This document shows, piece after piece, positions 1 through 9,119 of a stretch of DNA of 64,000 nt. The notes below the pieces were generated by a model that saw only the letters and a list, made by a program, of their open reading frames with translations, was not told the DNA's origin and searched no databases. The position numbers and the translations under genes are program-made. The stretch is from assembly GCA_900088475.1 (NCBI GenBank), contig FLMG01003686.1:186001-250000 (forward strand), in the 5' to 3' direction. The DNA comes from Hyphochytrium catenoides (lineage: Eukaryota; Sar; Hyphochytriomycetes; Hyphochytriales; Hyphochytriaceae). Position 1 is the stretch's first letter; each line of letters opens with the position of its first letter.

Positions 1-71
1 CACCAGCCAGCTCTGTGGTATCTTCGACACCAAGCTCTAACTCTAACTCTTCATCTACGTCAACGGTTTAA
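1..71 (+). CDS. C-terminal end of a Ser/Thr-rich protein (partial, 5' end outside window)
   Basis: Reading in frame from base 3, the first 22 codons are open and end at a TAA at 69-71. The peptide is almost only Ser, Thr, Asn, Val and Pro, like a disordered tail or the end of a mucin-like surface protein. Frames 1 and 2 give less coherent peptides, and frame 2 stops early. The next gene ends on the opposite strand at 131, so the two would be convergent. Low complexity makes the call tentative. Confidence 0.4.
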   Translation, partial: PASSVVSSTPSSNSNSSSTSTV

Positions 72-130
72 CGGTGAGGCTATTGCTTTTATGACAATCA
101 TATAACGAACAAAAAAAAGAACTGACTTTT

Positions 131-1252
131 CTAGTCTACTGAATGATGCCTTTTTTTTGGTGTTGGGGGTTTGTCTAATACCATCGCTTCCAAAAGATGG
201 TTCAGGTATAGGTCAAAACGCACCACGACAGTTGACGCGGGTGGGAAAGCAAAGGCCTTCATTAGGTTTGAGAGGACGATGACCAAGTTTCTTCTTGCAC
301 TTGGAGTCTTGGTCTTCTGTATAGCGGTCACCATGAGAACTTGAATCTCTGGTCCCAAGAACAGTGGGAATGTTGTCCTCTTGTCTACAAACCTTTCTTG
401 AATCAATCGTAATACCGAAGGTTGACATCCGTCATTCTGTAGGAAAGACAGAAGCAGCCGAAGCAATGTCGCCTCCTCGATACCTTTGGTCAGCGGAACG
501 CTACATTGTAACGTAAGGAAGACCAGCAGAAGCGAGTCAATCTCCCGTAACATGTCGCAGTAGGCTTGTCCCATGAAGCTTAGGTCAGATTCACTTCTAC
601 GCAGGTACGTGTAGAGGACGTCGATGTCCGGCGACTTACAAATATCGCTGAAATTGCACATATGATCGACAATGGTCTTCAGCACTCCTGTGCGAAGAGG
701 GTCGACCTGAGACTTATAGTTCCTGCTATATCTCCCCATTGCCACAAGTATCTCCCGCGGTAGTTGCTCACCATTCCTACACATCATGCGCTGAATCACC
801 TTGATCAGCTTACGGGCGGCATCAATCATGTGTGGTAGCTCTGATGGAGTGCCGGCAAACAACGTGCTTAACGAAGACACTAGGAAGCGAATCGTTTCAT
901 CCACATGTGTCTCGTCCGCCATCGCCGGCTTGATCATCTGCGCTTTCTTGCTGCCCTTGGCGAGTTCAGCCTTACGATAGTGCTGCTCAATATCTTGTTG
1001 GATCGCACAAAGTCTCTCTTGAGCTTCCTTTTTCTTTTCAGGATGTATCTTGTAAGTAATGTTTCGTAGTGCAAGCACCGGTCCTACCATAGTTATCTCC
1101 TCATGTGTTATATGACTCCGACGGCCCGTTGTAACGGCGTCCGCCACTGCATATCGGTCATAGGTTAACCCATCAGTACAAAGCACTGGATCACACATGA
1201 TGCGGTCCGTAAGTGGACACTTTAGATCCGCGTCGAAGTCCATTTTGAGCAT
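131..1252 (-). CDS. U-box domain protein, probable E3 ubiquitin ligase
   Basis: A 373-residue protein with an N-terminal U-box (about residues 8-75): the segment CPLTDRIMCDPVLCTDGLTYD fits the U-box core, a RING-like fold held by hydrogen bonds instead of zinc. U-box proteins pass ubiquitin from an E2 enzyme to substrates. The remaining 300 residues are predicted mostly helical without a clear family and end in a basic tail. The open frame runs four codons further to a TTG; the first ATG is at 1252 and another is at 1243. A 270-base gap separates it from the divergent gene at 1523. The U-box is clear; substrate and role (host protein turnover) are inferred. Confidence 0.8.
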   Translation of the reverse strand: MLKMDFDADLKCPLTDRIMCDPVLCTDGLTYDRYAVADAVTTGRRSHITHEEITMVGPVLALRNITYKIHPEKKKEAQERLCAIQQDIEQHYRKAELAKGSKKAQMIKPAMADETHVDETIRFLVSSLSTLFAGTPSELPHMIDAARKLIKVIQRMMCRNGEQLPREILVAMGRYSRNYKSQVDPLRTGVLKTIVDHMCNFSDICKSPDIDVLYTYLRRSESDLSFMGQAYCDMLREIDSLLLVFLTLQCSVPLTKGIEEATLLRLLLSFLQNDGCQPSVLRLIQERFVDKRTTFPLFLGPEIQVLMVTAIQKTKTPSARRNLVIVLSNLMKAFAFPPASTVVVRFDLYLNHLLEAMVLDKPPTPKKRHHSVD

Positions 1253-1522
1253 TTGTTTGCACAAAGATCAGAATTCTGAGAAGTGACCTGGCAAGAAGAT
1301 GAGAACCTGTTGTTAGCTTTCTAAAGCTCCTGCCATCAGAACCCCCAAATCAGAACTCCCCCAAGATGTATTGATGACTTGCTTTAAAGTAAATGTCGGC
1401 CGCTCGCAGCTGTAAGTACCGTATCTCACCTGCACGTGCCGGAGAAATGTGAGAACTTCAAAATAAAGAATGGAGCAACTACATAAATACTCCGTAATAG
1501 ACATCTCCAGCAAAAGACACCG

Positions 1523-1933
1523 ATGTTAACCTTACAGGTCACACAGCGTTCCGGGCCATTTCAAATCACCTACTGTCCCCTTTGTTTTGAAACGTGCTAT
1601 GGATCCCTTTGTGAGTATAAACGGTGCTCAACTCATGGCTACTATCGCCTTTGTGATTCCGAACAGTGCACACTCCAGGCGGACGAGAATAAGTTCATGG
1701 CCAGCTATAAACAAAGTGTCTTGCAGACCCTCAAAACTCCCAAAGACCAAGAGGTCTATCTTAGACGGCACACGTTTCGGTTACGCCATCTGTTGCAGCT
1801 GATGGATGATAGGCACTTTCTGACATCTTCAGAAGCCCAACAAACAGGGCTTGACACCGCATGCAAGAACTGTGGTCTGCCGTACAGAGAAACATTGGAA
1901 GATGTAAGAAATCTAATATTCTATTCCTTCTAA
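1523..1933 (+). CDS. Cys-rich putative zinc-binding protein, unknown function
   Basis: 136 residues starting at a clean ATG. Cysteines come in pairs near the N-terminus (CPLC, then further Cys and a Cys-x-x-His) and again near the C-terminus (CKNCG), a spacing that suggests zinc coordination. The middle is helical and charged. No family is recognised. It is divergent from the U-box gene; a 296-base gap with no convincing gene follows. Start and frame are well supported, function is not. Confidence 0.6.
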   Translation: MLTLQVTQRSGPFQITYCPLCFETCYGSLCEYKRCSTHGYYRLCDSEQCTLQADENKFMASYKQSVLQTLKTPKDQEVYLRRHTFRLRHLLQLMDDRHFLTSSEAQQTGLDTACKNCGLPYRETLEDVRNLIFYSF

Positions 1934-2229
1934 CTAAAGAACAGCAAGCTCGAGTGTGAAAGCTTTCATGAAATCGTAATTTTGGTAGAGGGGTTGGGTG
2001 AGAATCTTGGAGTAAGGCGTGTATGTGAATCGTCGATTTGTCAGAGAATCTATGGGGTGGGTGAATAGTTTTTTGGTGGAGTATGGGTGGGTTTCGATCT
2101 TTTGGACTCGATGTCATTCGGTTCTGTTGATCTTTTTTCTCGTTGAACGGTGGAGCGTCACTCTCAAATTTGCATCCCTCAACACAAACCTCCAGAAGCT
2201 TCAGAAGCTTCAGAACCAGGTGACAAAGG
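1934..2229. other. Intergenic, with a near-match promoter element
   Basis: About 296 bases without a supported gene. At 2166-2175 there is AAATTTGCAT, one base off the element that precedes genes between 37 and 50 kb, 55 bases before the ATG at 2230. A short direct repeat (cagaagctt twice) lies at about 2192-2212. Nothing else was seen. Confidence 0.4.
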
Positions 2230-3663
2230 ATGACCATCATAAGAGTTATCAACCCATACTACTTGTGGAAGCACTCTGATCACCGTCATGAGTTCCTTCT
2301 GGAGACTGACACCGAGGAGGAGCTGCGGTTCGTCGGGATGGATTACTTGAAGCTCAACGAGTTCACCTTACGTCCGAATGAGATCTTGATTCTTGATTCT
2401 GGAGAGATCCTTGCTACAGTGACCTACACCAAAGATCAAGATCTTTTGTTGACGCCTAGTCAGCAATCGGACTGGAAGGCTGAGATACATCAGTTTTCTT
2501 ACAAGGACAAGTGGCATTTTCCGATCTTTGAAGGTTCATCAGATGAATTTGATTTGGAAAATGAATGGATGCAATACCTGAAGACGATGGCAATCAGAAA
2601 GGTGTTCGCATCTGTCTATGACATTCAGACTGGACAGTGGGGAATTCTAAGTGGAGGATGCGCCTTGAGGTTCACTGACGAGGATGCGGCAACGGGGGAT
2701 AACAGTATCTGCTTACAAACAGATGCCTCCTTCCACAAGAAGAATCGCCGACTTCAATTTAAACTTTCTGGAGCTGCTGCCCATCTGAAGGCCAAGGAGC
2801 TATATGAGACAGGCACGGAGAAGGAGCTGCGTATGTTCCGGGTTGGCACTGGCTCCGCTAGTGGTACTGCTGAAGGCGGGAAGTGGTACTGCTTGTATCT
2901 CTACACGGTACTCTTCTGGGATGCAACGCCAAGGTTTATCATTCTACCTTACTTCAGTCAGATGAACATTGCAAGTGACACGATGATTTCCTGCATCGTT
3001 GATATCTGGTCTACTGATGAATCGGAAGAAGATGATACTGAGGAGTCAAGTGAAGAAGAAGCACAGCACGACGAGGATGAGCTCTCTAGCGGTGAGGTCA
3101 TCTCTGCCAGATCTGTCCGCACGCCAAAAGTCGCCACTGGGTACTATAGAGAGGCCATGAAGTATTATGGTATCAGCCAAAGCAAGCTTCAACGTTTGAA
3201 AAGGTGCGGTACAATTCCTGCTGAGGAAGACACACAATTCCCATCAAAGCTACGTTACACGCTAGATCCCAGCATCAAAACGGCTCTCGAATATCGTACG
3301 CCGAGAGACCGTGATAATGGACGTGTACTACGGAGCCACGACAAGCCAACTGACAGTCCTAGAAAACCAAAAAAAAGGAGAACGACCACTCCGGCCGCAC
3401 CAGCAACTCCGGCCGCACCAGCAACTCCGGCCGCACCAGCAACTCAAGCGGTACCAGCAACTCAAGCCGCACCAGCAACTCAAGCCGCACCAGCAACTCC
3501 AGTGCTTGGCCAGCCTGCTCCCTCCACTACCACCACTACCCCAAGCCCAGCCTCTGTCACGGAGGATGTGCTATTCCTTCGTCTCCTTATTGGAAAGACG
3601 GAGTCGGAAACGCTGCCTGCTGTTCAAACTCTTGTTGAGCAGTTGTATCCGCAGTATGTGTGA
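2230..3663 (+). CDS. Acidic-tailed protein, family paralogue 1
   Basis: 477 residues and the first of three related genes in a row (with 5412-6887 and 7032-7874). Shared features in order: an N-terminal module with RFVG-x-DYL, a central region with a VYDI motif, the segment RFIILPYF near residue 235, then a Glu/Asp/Ser-rich stretch (about 255-290). The tail holds a YYREAMKYYGIS-like segment also found in paralogue 2, a basic KKRRTTTP patch and a short hydrophobic C-terminal helix. Between basic patch and helix lies a TPAAPA repeat. Acid plus basic low-complexity tails suggest a nuclear or nucleic-acid-associated protein, but no known domain is recognised. The start fits the paralogue alignment. 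Confidence 0.7.
   Translation: MTIIRVINPYYLWKHSDHRHEFLLETDTEEELRFVGMDYLKLNEFTLRPNEILILDSGEILATVTYTKDQDLLLTPSQQSDWKAEIHQFSYKDKWHFPIFEGSSDEFDLENEWMQYLKTMAIRKVFASVYDIQTGQWGILSGGCALRFTDEDAATGDNSICLQTDASFHKKNRRLQFKLSGAAAHLKAKELYETGTEKELRMFRVGTGSASGTAEGGKWYCLYLYTVLFWDATPRFIILPYFSQMNIASDTMISCIVDIWSTDESEEDDTEESSEEEAQHDEDELSSGEVISARSVRTPKVATGYYREAMKYYGISQSKLQRLKRCGTIPAEEDTQFPSKLRYTLDPSIKTALEYRTPRDRDNGRVLRSHDKPTDSPRKPKKRRTTTPAAPATPAAPATPAAPATQAVPATQAAPATQAAPATPVLGQPAPSTTTTTPSPASVTEDVLFLRLLIGKTESETLPAVQTLVEQLYPQYV
3388..3495 (+). repeat. Six tandem 18-base repeats inside the coding region
   Basis: Six consecutive 18-base units of the type ACTCCGGCCGCACCAGCA encode a Thr/Ala/Pro-rich hexapeptide repeat. 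Units 1-3 are identical; units 4-6 carry ACTCAAGC in place of ACTCCGGC and unit 4 has one more change. The repeat lies between the basic patch and the C-terminal helix, as a flexible linker. The paralogue at 5412-6887 lacks it, so it expanded after duplication. Confidence 0.9.
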
Positions 3664-3678
3664 AGTTGATGATATCCC

Positions 3679-4740
3679 CTACCTGCTATCGTCTACTTTA
3701 TACACCGTAATGAACTGAGAATCGTATCTCTGAGAGTAGGTTACATCGTCGGCGAGTCGTGAACCGTGGATGGGTTGCATTCCACACTTATGAAAGAGAA
3801 TGTCCCATTCGTAGAAGTTATAGTATGATCCATAATACTCGTCTTTCTCATTATTGAGTTTGCCATAGATCCTATGTTGTAGGTCAACAAGCATATTTGT
3901 CTCATCAGACCAGACGTCATGCTCAACAATGACGATAATACCATTGTGCTTCAGCAGACGTTTACATTCGGTAATCACTGATAGAATATCCTTAGCATGA
4001 TGCAAAACAAGTACCATTGTAATAACATCAAACATTTTATCTTTGTAAGGGATGCGATAAGGGTTTAGCTCTATGGTCTTGAAAGGAAATTTGTAGGTCC
4101 GCTTCTTACCATATGCGCCCCAACTGTCCAGGTCTGCACCGTAGACATTACAGTCTAACAACTCTTTCATCTGCAAAGTCTTCTTTCCATTACCCACTCC
4201 AACATCTAGGATAGATAATTTGTTTTTGGAGGATGCCTTGTGGTATATGGCGTCGCAAATCATGCTCATGCGGTACAACTTATGCTCTACTGATCCTGCT
4301 GGTTCATAGTTCAGCTTTATAAAATCTATTGTCTCATCGTCTCCCTTGCCATGATCAAGCATTACAAAAATTATCTTTGCCCACATCGGCCCAACAAAGT
4401 AATGTAGCATCTCGTTTAACCGATTCTTATTTATGACGTCAGACCGAGAGAGTGTTCTCATTTGAGCGTTGTCTTCCGGAGGACTATAGTTAGTGAAGCG
4501 CTTCTTCATCATGTAAATAGCATTGCTAATCTCAATTTGTCTCCTCTTAGAGTAGTATTGATCTAACAAGGTATTGCCTGAAGACAGGTAGTCTCTGAAC
4601 TCATCGAAGCTCACCAATTGCTTGGAATACAACTTGTTGTAGACTTGCCTTGTGGTTAGTTTCTTATCTGGCTGCTTCCCGCCCTGGATGCGAAGCTCTA
4701 GAGACATCAGATTACAAAGACCACTTCCTCTGTTAGGCAT
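3679..4740 (-). CDS. SAM-dependent methyltransferase (class I, type 11-like)
   Basis: 353 residues. Motif I of a class I methyltransferase is clear at residues 177-187 (ILDVGVGNGKK). It is followed by an acidic residue at the end of strand 2 (YGADLDSWG), a MVLVLHH segment typical of motif IV/V in type 11 enzymes, and a late VIVEHDVW strand. The N-terminal 170 residues form a separate helical region without a recognised family. The substrate cannot be read from the sequence. The gene ends 15 bases past the convergent gene ending at 3663. A TATA-like TATAAAC lies about 20 bases before the ATG. The methyltransferase fold is confident; RNA, protein or small-molecule specificity is open. Confidence 0.8.
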   Translation of the reverse strand: MPNRGSGLCNLMSLELRIQGGKQPDKKLTTRQVYNKLYSKQLVSFDEFRDYLSSGNTLLDQYYSKRRQIEISNAIYMMKKRFTNYSPPEDNAQMRTLSRSDVINKNRLNEMLHYFVGPMWAKIIFVMLDHGKGDDETIDFIKLNYEPAGSVEHKLYRMSMICDAIYHKASSKNKLSILDVGVGNGKKTLQMKELLDCNVYGADLDSWGAYGKKRTYKFPFKTIELNPYRIPYKDKMFDVITMVLVLHHAKDILSVITECKRLLKHNGIIVIVEHDVWSDETNMLVDLQHRIYGKLNNEKDEYYGSYYNFYEWDILFHKCGMQPIHGSRLADDVTYSQRYDSQFITVYKVDDSR

Positions 4741-4756
4741 CTTGCGAACCAGCTTT

Positions 4757-4764
4757 GTTTATAT
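4757..4764 (-). promoter_or_regulatory. TATA-like box before the methyltransferase gene
   Basis: On the minus strand a TATAAAC sits about 20 bases before the ATG at 4740, in an otherwise mixed-composition gap. Similar AT boxes precede several genes lacking the AAATTTGAAT element. No transcript data; based on position and composition only. Confidence 0.35.
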
Positions 4765-4795
4765 GTAGTGCTTTAGAAGTTTTGTTTATTCCAAA

Positions 4796-5023
4796 CTAGG
4801 TGGTGACCCGGTGTAGTGTAAGTCGTAAGTGCAGGCCTTTATTCTCGCGACAAAGGATGTCACGAGCCCGGTCTGCTGCCTGCTTGGTACTAAACTCCCA
4901 CCAATACCGACCGTCAGGACCTATGCTAGAACGAATGGCGGTTTGTCGGGCAGACTCCAGATTCCACTGATCTCGAAAACGCTTTGGGACGAGATTCACT
5001 CGCTGAGTTGTTAGAAGCCACAT
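4796..5023 (-). CDS. Small protein of unknown function
   Basis: 75 residues from the ATG at 5023 (starting MWLLTTQRVN), rich in Arg and aromatic residues, with RYWWEFSTKQAADRARDIL in the middle, which looks like an alpha/beta pattern. A second ATG in frame at 5101 would give 101 residues, but the extra part is unusually AT-rich and looks like promoter DNA (tataatgattatacta just before 5023). The frame extends further only through a GTG. No family recognised. Confidence 0.5.
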   Translation of the reverse strand: MWLLTTQRVNLVPKRFRDQWNLESARQTAIRSSIGPDGRYWWEFSTKQAADRARDILCRENKGLHLRLTLHRVTT

Positions 5024-5411
5024 ACTAGTATAATCATTATAAAGAGATATACATAAATATACAGCAGGGTCATCGTTATTTTTTTGTGTGTTTCCTCGCA
5101 TTCTTATAAAACAGTACTTCCCGGTAAATAACACTCAACCCAGCGGTCCGCCCCACCCGCCTGCTCCGATTACAATTCAAGGTGGTACTATATGGGTGGT
5201 GAAGGGGACCACCCATCCCGCTGTTCTAAAATCCTTGCTTTCACGACTCATTCTCCAAATTTCCAAGCATCCAACCAGTCTCCAAAGCTTTGTAAGTCTC
5301 CATAAAAGATCAATGGGAGGCGGTTGTGGTTCGAGTCCTGGCTTGCGAGTGCGCAAAGGTGATCGTCCTCAGCGCGTGTCTTCTCTGCAAGTTCGCGTGA
5401 GTGGTAGCAGT

Positions 5412-6887
5412 ATGAACGGCTTCCACCTGCTGAACGATTATTTTCTTCAACCCCTCCTGACTGGGATGGCGACCTTGCGTCTGAAGGGGAATGTCGACTT
5501 CGTTGGACTCAACTATCTTCTGGAGCACGGCTGTACCCTGGACGACTCAACTATCTTAATTCCAGTAGCTGATGACGAAGAGAAGCTTGGTACTCTTGTG
5601 GTCAATGAAGACGGCCAACCAGTTCGGTTCCACCCTGGAGATATGCAGCATTGGGAGATTTCCTTAGCCAATGGTGTTATTGAGAAGCTGGTCTACAAAA
5701 AGTCTTGGACCTATACTGTCGCGACTCAGGTGGATCGGCTGAATCGTACAACTACTCTCTGGAATGAGTACATGGCCCGCAAGCCTGATGCTATCGCTTG
5801 TGTGTATGACATTAGAGCCAAGACGTTCTCGTCTATTCGCTATGGCTGGATGATTATGGTTAACGGAGATGCGATGGATGATGGAGCCGGGTCTGTTGGG
5901 GAGAGCGTGATCAGGTTTGATAACGCAAACCCACTAAGTCGTCATGCCCAGCGGCTAGAGTTCCGGATGGATAGCACTACTCATCTCATGGGTAAGAGCA
6001 TCTACTCTAAGGACTGGGGGGCTCCGGGGCGCCTCACTTACCCGCATAATCCACATCCATCAAGGTTCTTCTACTACTATGATGTCATTGGTTGGCAGTT
6101 TGAGCCACGGTTTATCATCTTACCGTATTTTCCAATGCTGGGAGTTCCTGTTGAGAACCCTCAAGGTCCTCATGTTAAGGTTCTTCCTTTGGATAACTCT
6201 GACGGCGAAGACGCTGGTAATGGCGTACATGCTGGCGGTGAAGATGCGGATGATCGGGAGGTTAATGGCAAAGAGGCTGGTGACGATGATGACTATGGCT
6301 GCTCCGGTGATGCCATCAGCGGTGATTCTTCCTCTGACAGTGAAGCGTCTGAGGCACTTGGTGAGGCTGAGCCAAGTCACCACAGCGACGGAAGTGTTAC
6401 TGTGAGAGCAACTGATGCTGAAGATTCTTATGAAGAGTCTAGCGATGCTGTTGTAGATGGCTATGCCCGTCATCATTTGGCCAAGAAATTCTACCGCATC
6501 TCTTCCAACGAGTTGATAAGATTCTCCAAGAGTAAGATCATCCCTTACAAATCTGATGGTTCGCACGGGAAAGCTTTTCTTTATAAGATTGATAAGCAGC
6601 TCATCCCAGCGGTTGATAGACAGAAGGCTATGCGCAGGCCGCGTGGTAGACCTTCAGGTACCACAAAAAAGGAGCTTCGCAAGACGCAGACTTCTGACCC
6701 GAGCACTTCCCCTGCCACTCCGGTGAAACGCCCCAGAACTAGCCTTGACGCTAACCCAACAACGACTCCTCGCTCTGAGACACCACTTAACAAGGATATG
6801 ATGTTTCTCATTGGATCAATCCTCAAGGCAACGCCATCAACTCTAGATTCTGTCAAGAGCCTCGTACTCTCTACCTATTCTGAATAA
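5412..6887 (+). CDS. Acidic-tailed protein, family paralogue 2
   Basis: 491 residues from the ATG at 5412. The alignment with paralogue 1 (2230-3663) begins exactly here (MNGFHLLNDYF against the start of the neighbour), so I prefer it to the in-frame ATG at 5313 and the GTG at 5088. It shares VDFVGLNYL, CVYDIR, RFIILPYFP (about residue 235), a very acidic Ser/Asp/Glu/Gly stretch, a HLAKKFYRIS segment, a basic RRPRGRPSG patch resembling an AT-hook core, and a short hydrophobic C-terminal helix. The AT-hook-like patch hints at DNA contact. No known family recognised. Confidence 0.7.
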   Translation: MNGFHLLNDYFLQPLLTGMATLRLKGNVDFVGLNYLLEHGCTLDDSTILIPVADDEEKLGTLVVNEDGQPVRFHPGDMQHWEISLANGVIEKLVYKKSWTYTVATQVDRLNRTTTLWNEYMARKPDAIACVYDIRAKTFSSIRYGWMIMVNGDAMDDGAGSVGESVIRFDNANPLSRHAQRLEFRMDSTTHLMGKSIYSKDWGAPGRLTYPHNPHPSRFFYYYDVIGWQFEPRFIILPYFPMLGVPVENPQGPHVKVLPLDNSDGEDAGNGVHAGGEDADDREVNGKEAGDDDDYGCSGDAISGDSSSDSEASEALGEAEPSHHSDGSVTVRATDAEDSYEESSDAVVDGYARHHLAKKFYRISSNELIRFSKSKIIPYKSDGSHGKAFLYKIDKQLIPAVDRQKAMRRPRGRPSGTTKKELRKTQTSDPSTSPATPVKRPRTSLDANPTTTPRSETPLNKDMMFLIGSILKATPSTLDSVKSLVLSTYSE

Positions 6888-7031
6888 TAATATAATACAT
6901 TCAGAATACAATGACCTACATCCTCCAACATATATTGCCATACCGTTGTTGTTTGCTGTTGCACTTGAAGATGTTGAGAATCCGCCATTTGTAAACTCTC
7001 TTTAAGCATTAGACATCCATTGCCGGGAGAC

Positions 7032-7874
7032 ATGCCCTATTATCTTCTAGAGTTCTCTGTGATGGTGGAAGGTGCCGAGCGGTACTGGAGTATCCATCGT
7101 GAACTGAAGTTCTGCGGCTTTGACTCTCTAGCAGAGGGCGGCGTACCTGATGACGCAAGGTCAACCGTTCTACTTTCGACACCCGGAAGTTGTCTTGGCG
7201 TCCTTTCCATGCGCGAAGGGGTACCAAGCTTCCAGTCTGCCGACGGAGCACCGTGGAGTATCATTTTCGAAACACCTCAAGCAGGCTCTTCTCTATATAT
7301 GACAATTCGATATAAGGATGAGACAAGTGAATGGGCTTGGGAAGTACATTACTTCAGTGCTCCGCCGAATCAATACCTGATAAAGGATTCTTGGCAAGCT
7401 TACATAACCAGCATGACTCATAGACTGACATGGCGGCTAGTTGGTTTTGGAAAAGCGCATACTGAACTTCCCAGATTATATTGGGATACCAAGCTGGTAG
7501 CAACCCTTTCATCACGACCAGTCCATTCCTATAACGGCATTCCCAAGTTAGAGGTTACTCTACCAGAGATGATGGACATAACTATACGCAACTACTATAC
7601 TGAAACCGAATGGAAGCGCGTGGAGTCTTCAACTCTTACTTTGCGTTATTACGATTGTCTACAATACAAGGGCTCCATGCTTTGTATACTACTGCCCAGA
7701 ATCAGTAATCCACCAGAGAACGAGAGCAAGTACAGCGATAACGATAGTGATGATGACAGCTGCGACGACGACACAGATCAAGAGAGTAGTGACAGTGCTT
7801 CTGTTGGTAACTATTTTAGTGGTAGTGTCAACGCCGGTGGCCTCCTAGAGTATCTCAAACTTATAAAGTATTAG
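7032..7874 (+). CDS. Acidic-tailed protein, short family paralogue 3
   Basis: 280 residues from the ATG at 7032 (the frame opens 12 bases earlier at a TTG). It keeps the N-terminal and central parts of its two upstream neighbours: LKFCGFDSL matches their DFVGLNYL segment, WEVHYFS matches the IHQFS region, and MLCILLPRISNPP sits where they have RFIILPYF. It ends soon after a Ser/Asp stretch and lacks the basic patch and C-terminal helix. It is a diverged, shortened copy. Function unknown. Confidence 0.65.
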   Translation: MPYYLLEFSVMVEGAERYWSIHRELKFCGFDSLAEGGVPDDARSTVLLSTPGSCLGVLSMREGVPSFQSADGAPWSIIFETPQAGSSLYMTIRYKDETSEWAWEVHYFSAPPNQYLIKDSWQAYITSMTHRLTWRLVGFGKAHTELPRLYWDTKLVATLSSRPVHSYNGIPKLEVTLPEMMDITIRNYYTETEWKRVESSTLTLRYYDCLQYKGSMLCILLPRISNPPENESKYSDNDSDDDSCDDDTDQESSDSASVGNYFSGSVNAGGLLEYLKLIKY

Positions 7875-7943
7875 CTACCCGGTTTCCGTGATTATAGAGA
7901 ATACTTTTGAAAGAAATATATTAATAAAGAAGACAAGGGAAGA

Positions 7944-8903
7944 ATGAAGTACATTCTAGTGACAGGAGGGGCTGGATTTATTGGCATTAATCTTGTCAAG
8001 AAACTCTTGACGAAGCGGGAAAATCTTGTTATCGTCGTAGACAACTTTATCACGGGAGACGAAAGAACTGTGGACACCATGCTCGATGAATCTGATAATC
8101 TCCGCCTATTCGCTTGTGACATCACTGATCGCACCGAGCTACGGCTAGTCGAGAAAGCATTTCCCGTTATAGATGAGATCTATCACTTGGCAAGCATAGC
8201 AAGCCCTGTCATGTACAAACAATGGCCACTGGAGACCTTGGATGTAGGATACATTGGTACCCGTAATATTCTTGAGCTTGCGGTAACTCGTAAGGCCAAG
8301 GTCCTTTATAGCTCCACATCTGAAGTCTATGGTGACCCCAAAGTCAGTCCACAGCGTGAAGAGTACTATGGTAATGTAAACCCCTACGGTACACGGTCCT
8401 GCTATGATGAAGCAAAACGCATTGGCGAGACCCTGATGTATGTCTATAAGAACAAATATAATGTGGAAACACGCATTGCAAGAATATTCAACACCTATGG
8501 CCCTTACATGTCTCCGCGAGATGGTCGCATTATTCCACATCTCATGGAAGCCCTATGCAATAACGGCACTGTTAGCATTTTTGGAGATGGTTCGCAGACT
8601 CGTTGCTTCTGCTATGTTGATGATACAGTTGATGGCCTTGTCAGACTAATGGAAAGCGATTACAGTGATGGACCAATAAATATTGGAAGCAATCAGGAAT
8701 TAAGCATTCTCGAGCTGGTGAAGACCTGTGAAGCAACTTTTAATGTCATTCTCCCTAAACAGTTTGAACCTATAGACCGTGACGATCCCAAGATCCGCCG
8801 CCCTGAACTATCCAAAGCTCTAAAGTTCCTTGACTGGAGGCCGACGACACCACTCCCCGACGGACTGTACTACACCCTAGAGTACTTTCGGCAAATAATT
8901 TGA
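7944..8903 (+). CDS. UDP-glucuronate decarboxylase-like (UDP-xylose synthase-like) epimerase
   Basis: 319 residues, an extended short-chain dehydrogenase/epimerase. The NAD-binding GGAGFIG is at residues 8-14, HLAS at 81-84, SSTSEVYGD at 123-131 and the catalytic Tyr154/Lys158 in YDEAK. NPYGTRSCYDEAKR, RIFNTYGPYM and DDPKIRRPE follow the pattern of UDP-glucuronate decarboxylase (UXS), which makes UDP-xylose, more closely than that of dTDP-glucose dehydratase. Length equals the catalytic domain without the membrane stem of animal UXS. It probably supplies a sugar nucleotide for glycosylating virion surface proteins. A TTAATAAAG stretch lies just before the start. Confidence 0.85.
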   Translation: MKYILVTGGAGFIGINLVKKLLTKRENLVIVVDNFITGDERTVDTMLDESDNLRLFACDITDRTELRLVEKAFPVIDEIYHLASIASPVMYKQWPLETLDVGYIGTRNILELAVTRKAKVLYSSTSEVYGDPKVSPQREEYYGNVNPYGTRSCYDEAKRIGETLMYVYKNKYNVETRIARIFNTYGPYMSPRDGRIIPHLMEALCNNGTVSIFGDGSQTRCFCYVDDTVDGLVRLMESDYSDGPINIGSNQELSILELVKTCEATFNVILPKQFEPIDRDDPKIRRPELSKALKFLDWRPTTPLPDGLYYTLEYFRQII

Positions 8904-8983
8904 AGCTCCAGGTCAACAAAGAATATTTTTTGTAACGGACGGAGGCGGAATGTGTACGGTTCACGGTTGTATGTTTAGCCTTG

Positions 8984-9067
8984 AGGCAGATATAGTTCCC
9001 TGTGTTATGGCAGATATTCCCTGTGTTATGGCAGATAGTTCCCTGCGTTAAGGCAGATAGTTCCTGT
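8984..9067 (+). repeat. Tandem repeat of about 22 bases, four degenerate copies
   Basis: The unit GGCAGATAGTTCCCTGTGTTAT occurs about four times with small gaps and substitutions between the epimerase gene and the small gene at 9120. It has no open frame worth calling and could be a regulatory array or simple slippage product. Confidence 0.75.
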
Positions 9068-9119
9068 TCAAAATTATACTTGTGTAGAAAGTATAGAGCT
9101 GTTGTCTTGCCGCCACGAG

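Noticed and set aside
5325-5365. GGTTCGAGTCC-like T-arm of a tRNA
   Set aside because: The T-stem has mismatches at three of five pairs and no D-arm, anticodon stem or acceptor stem can be built around it.
5088-5411. 108-residue N-terminal extension of paralogue 2
   Set aside because: It starts at GTG, has no counterpart in the paralogue, and the alignment of the family begins at the ATG at 5412.
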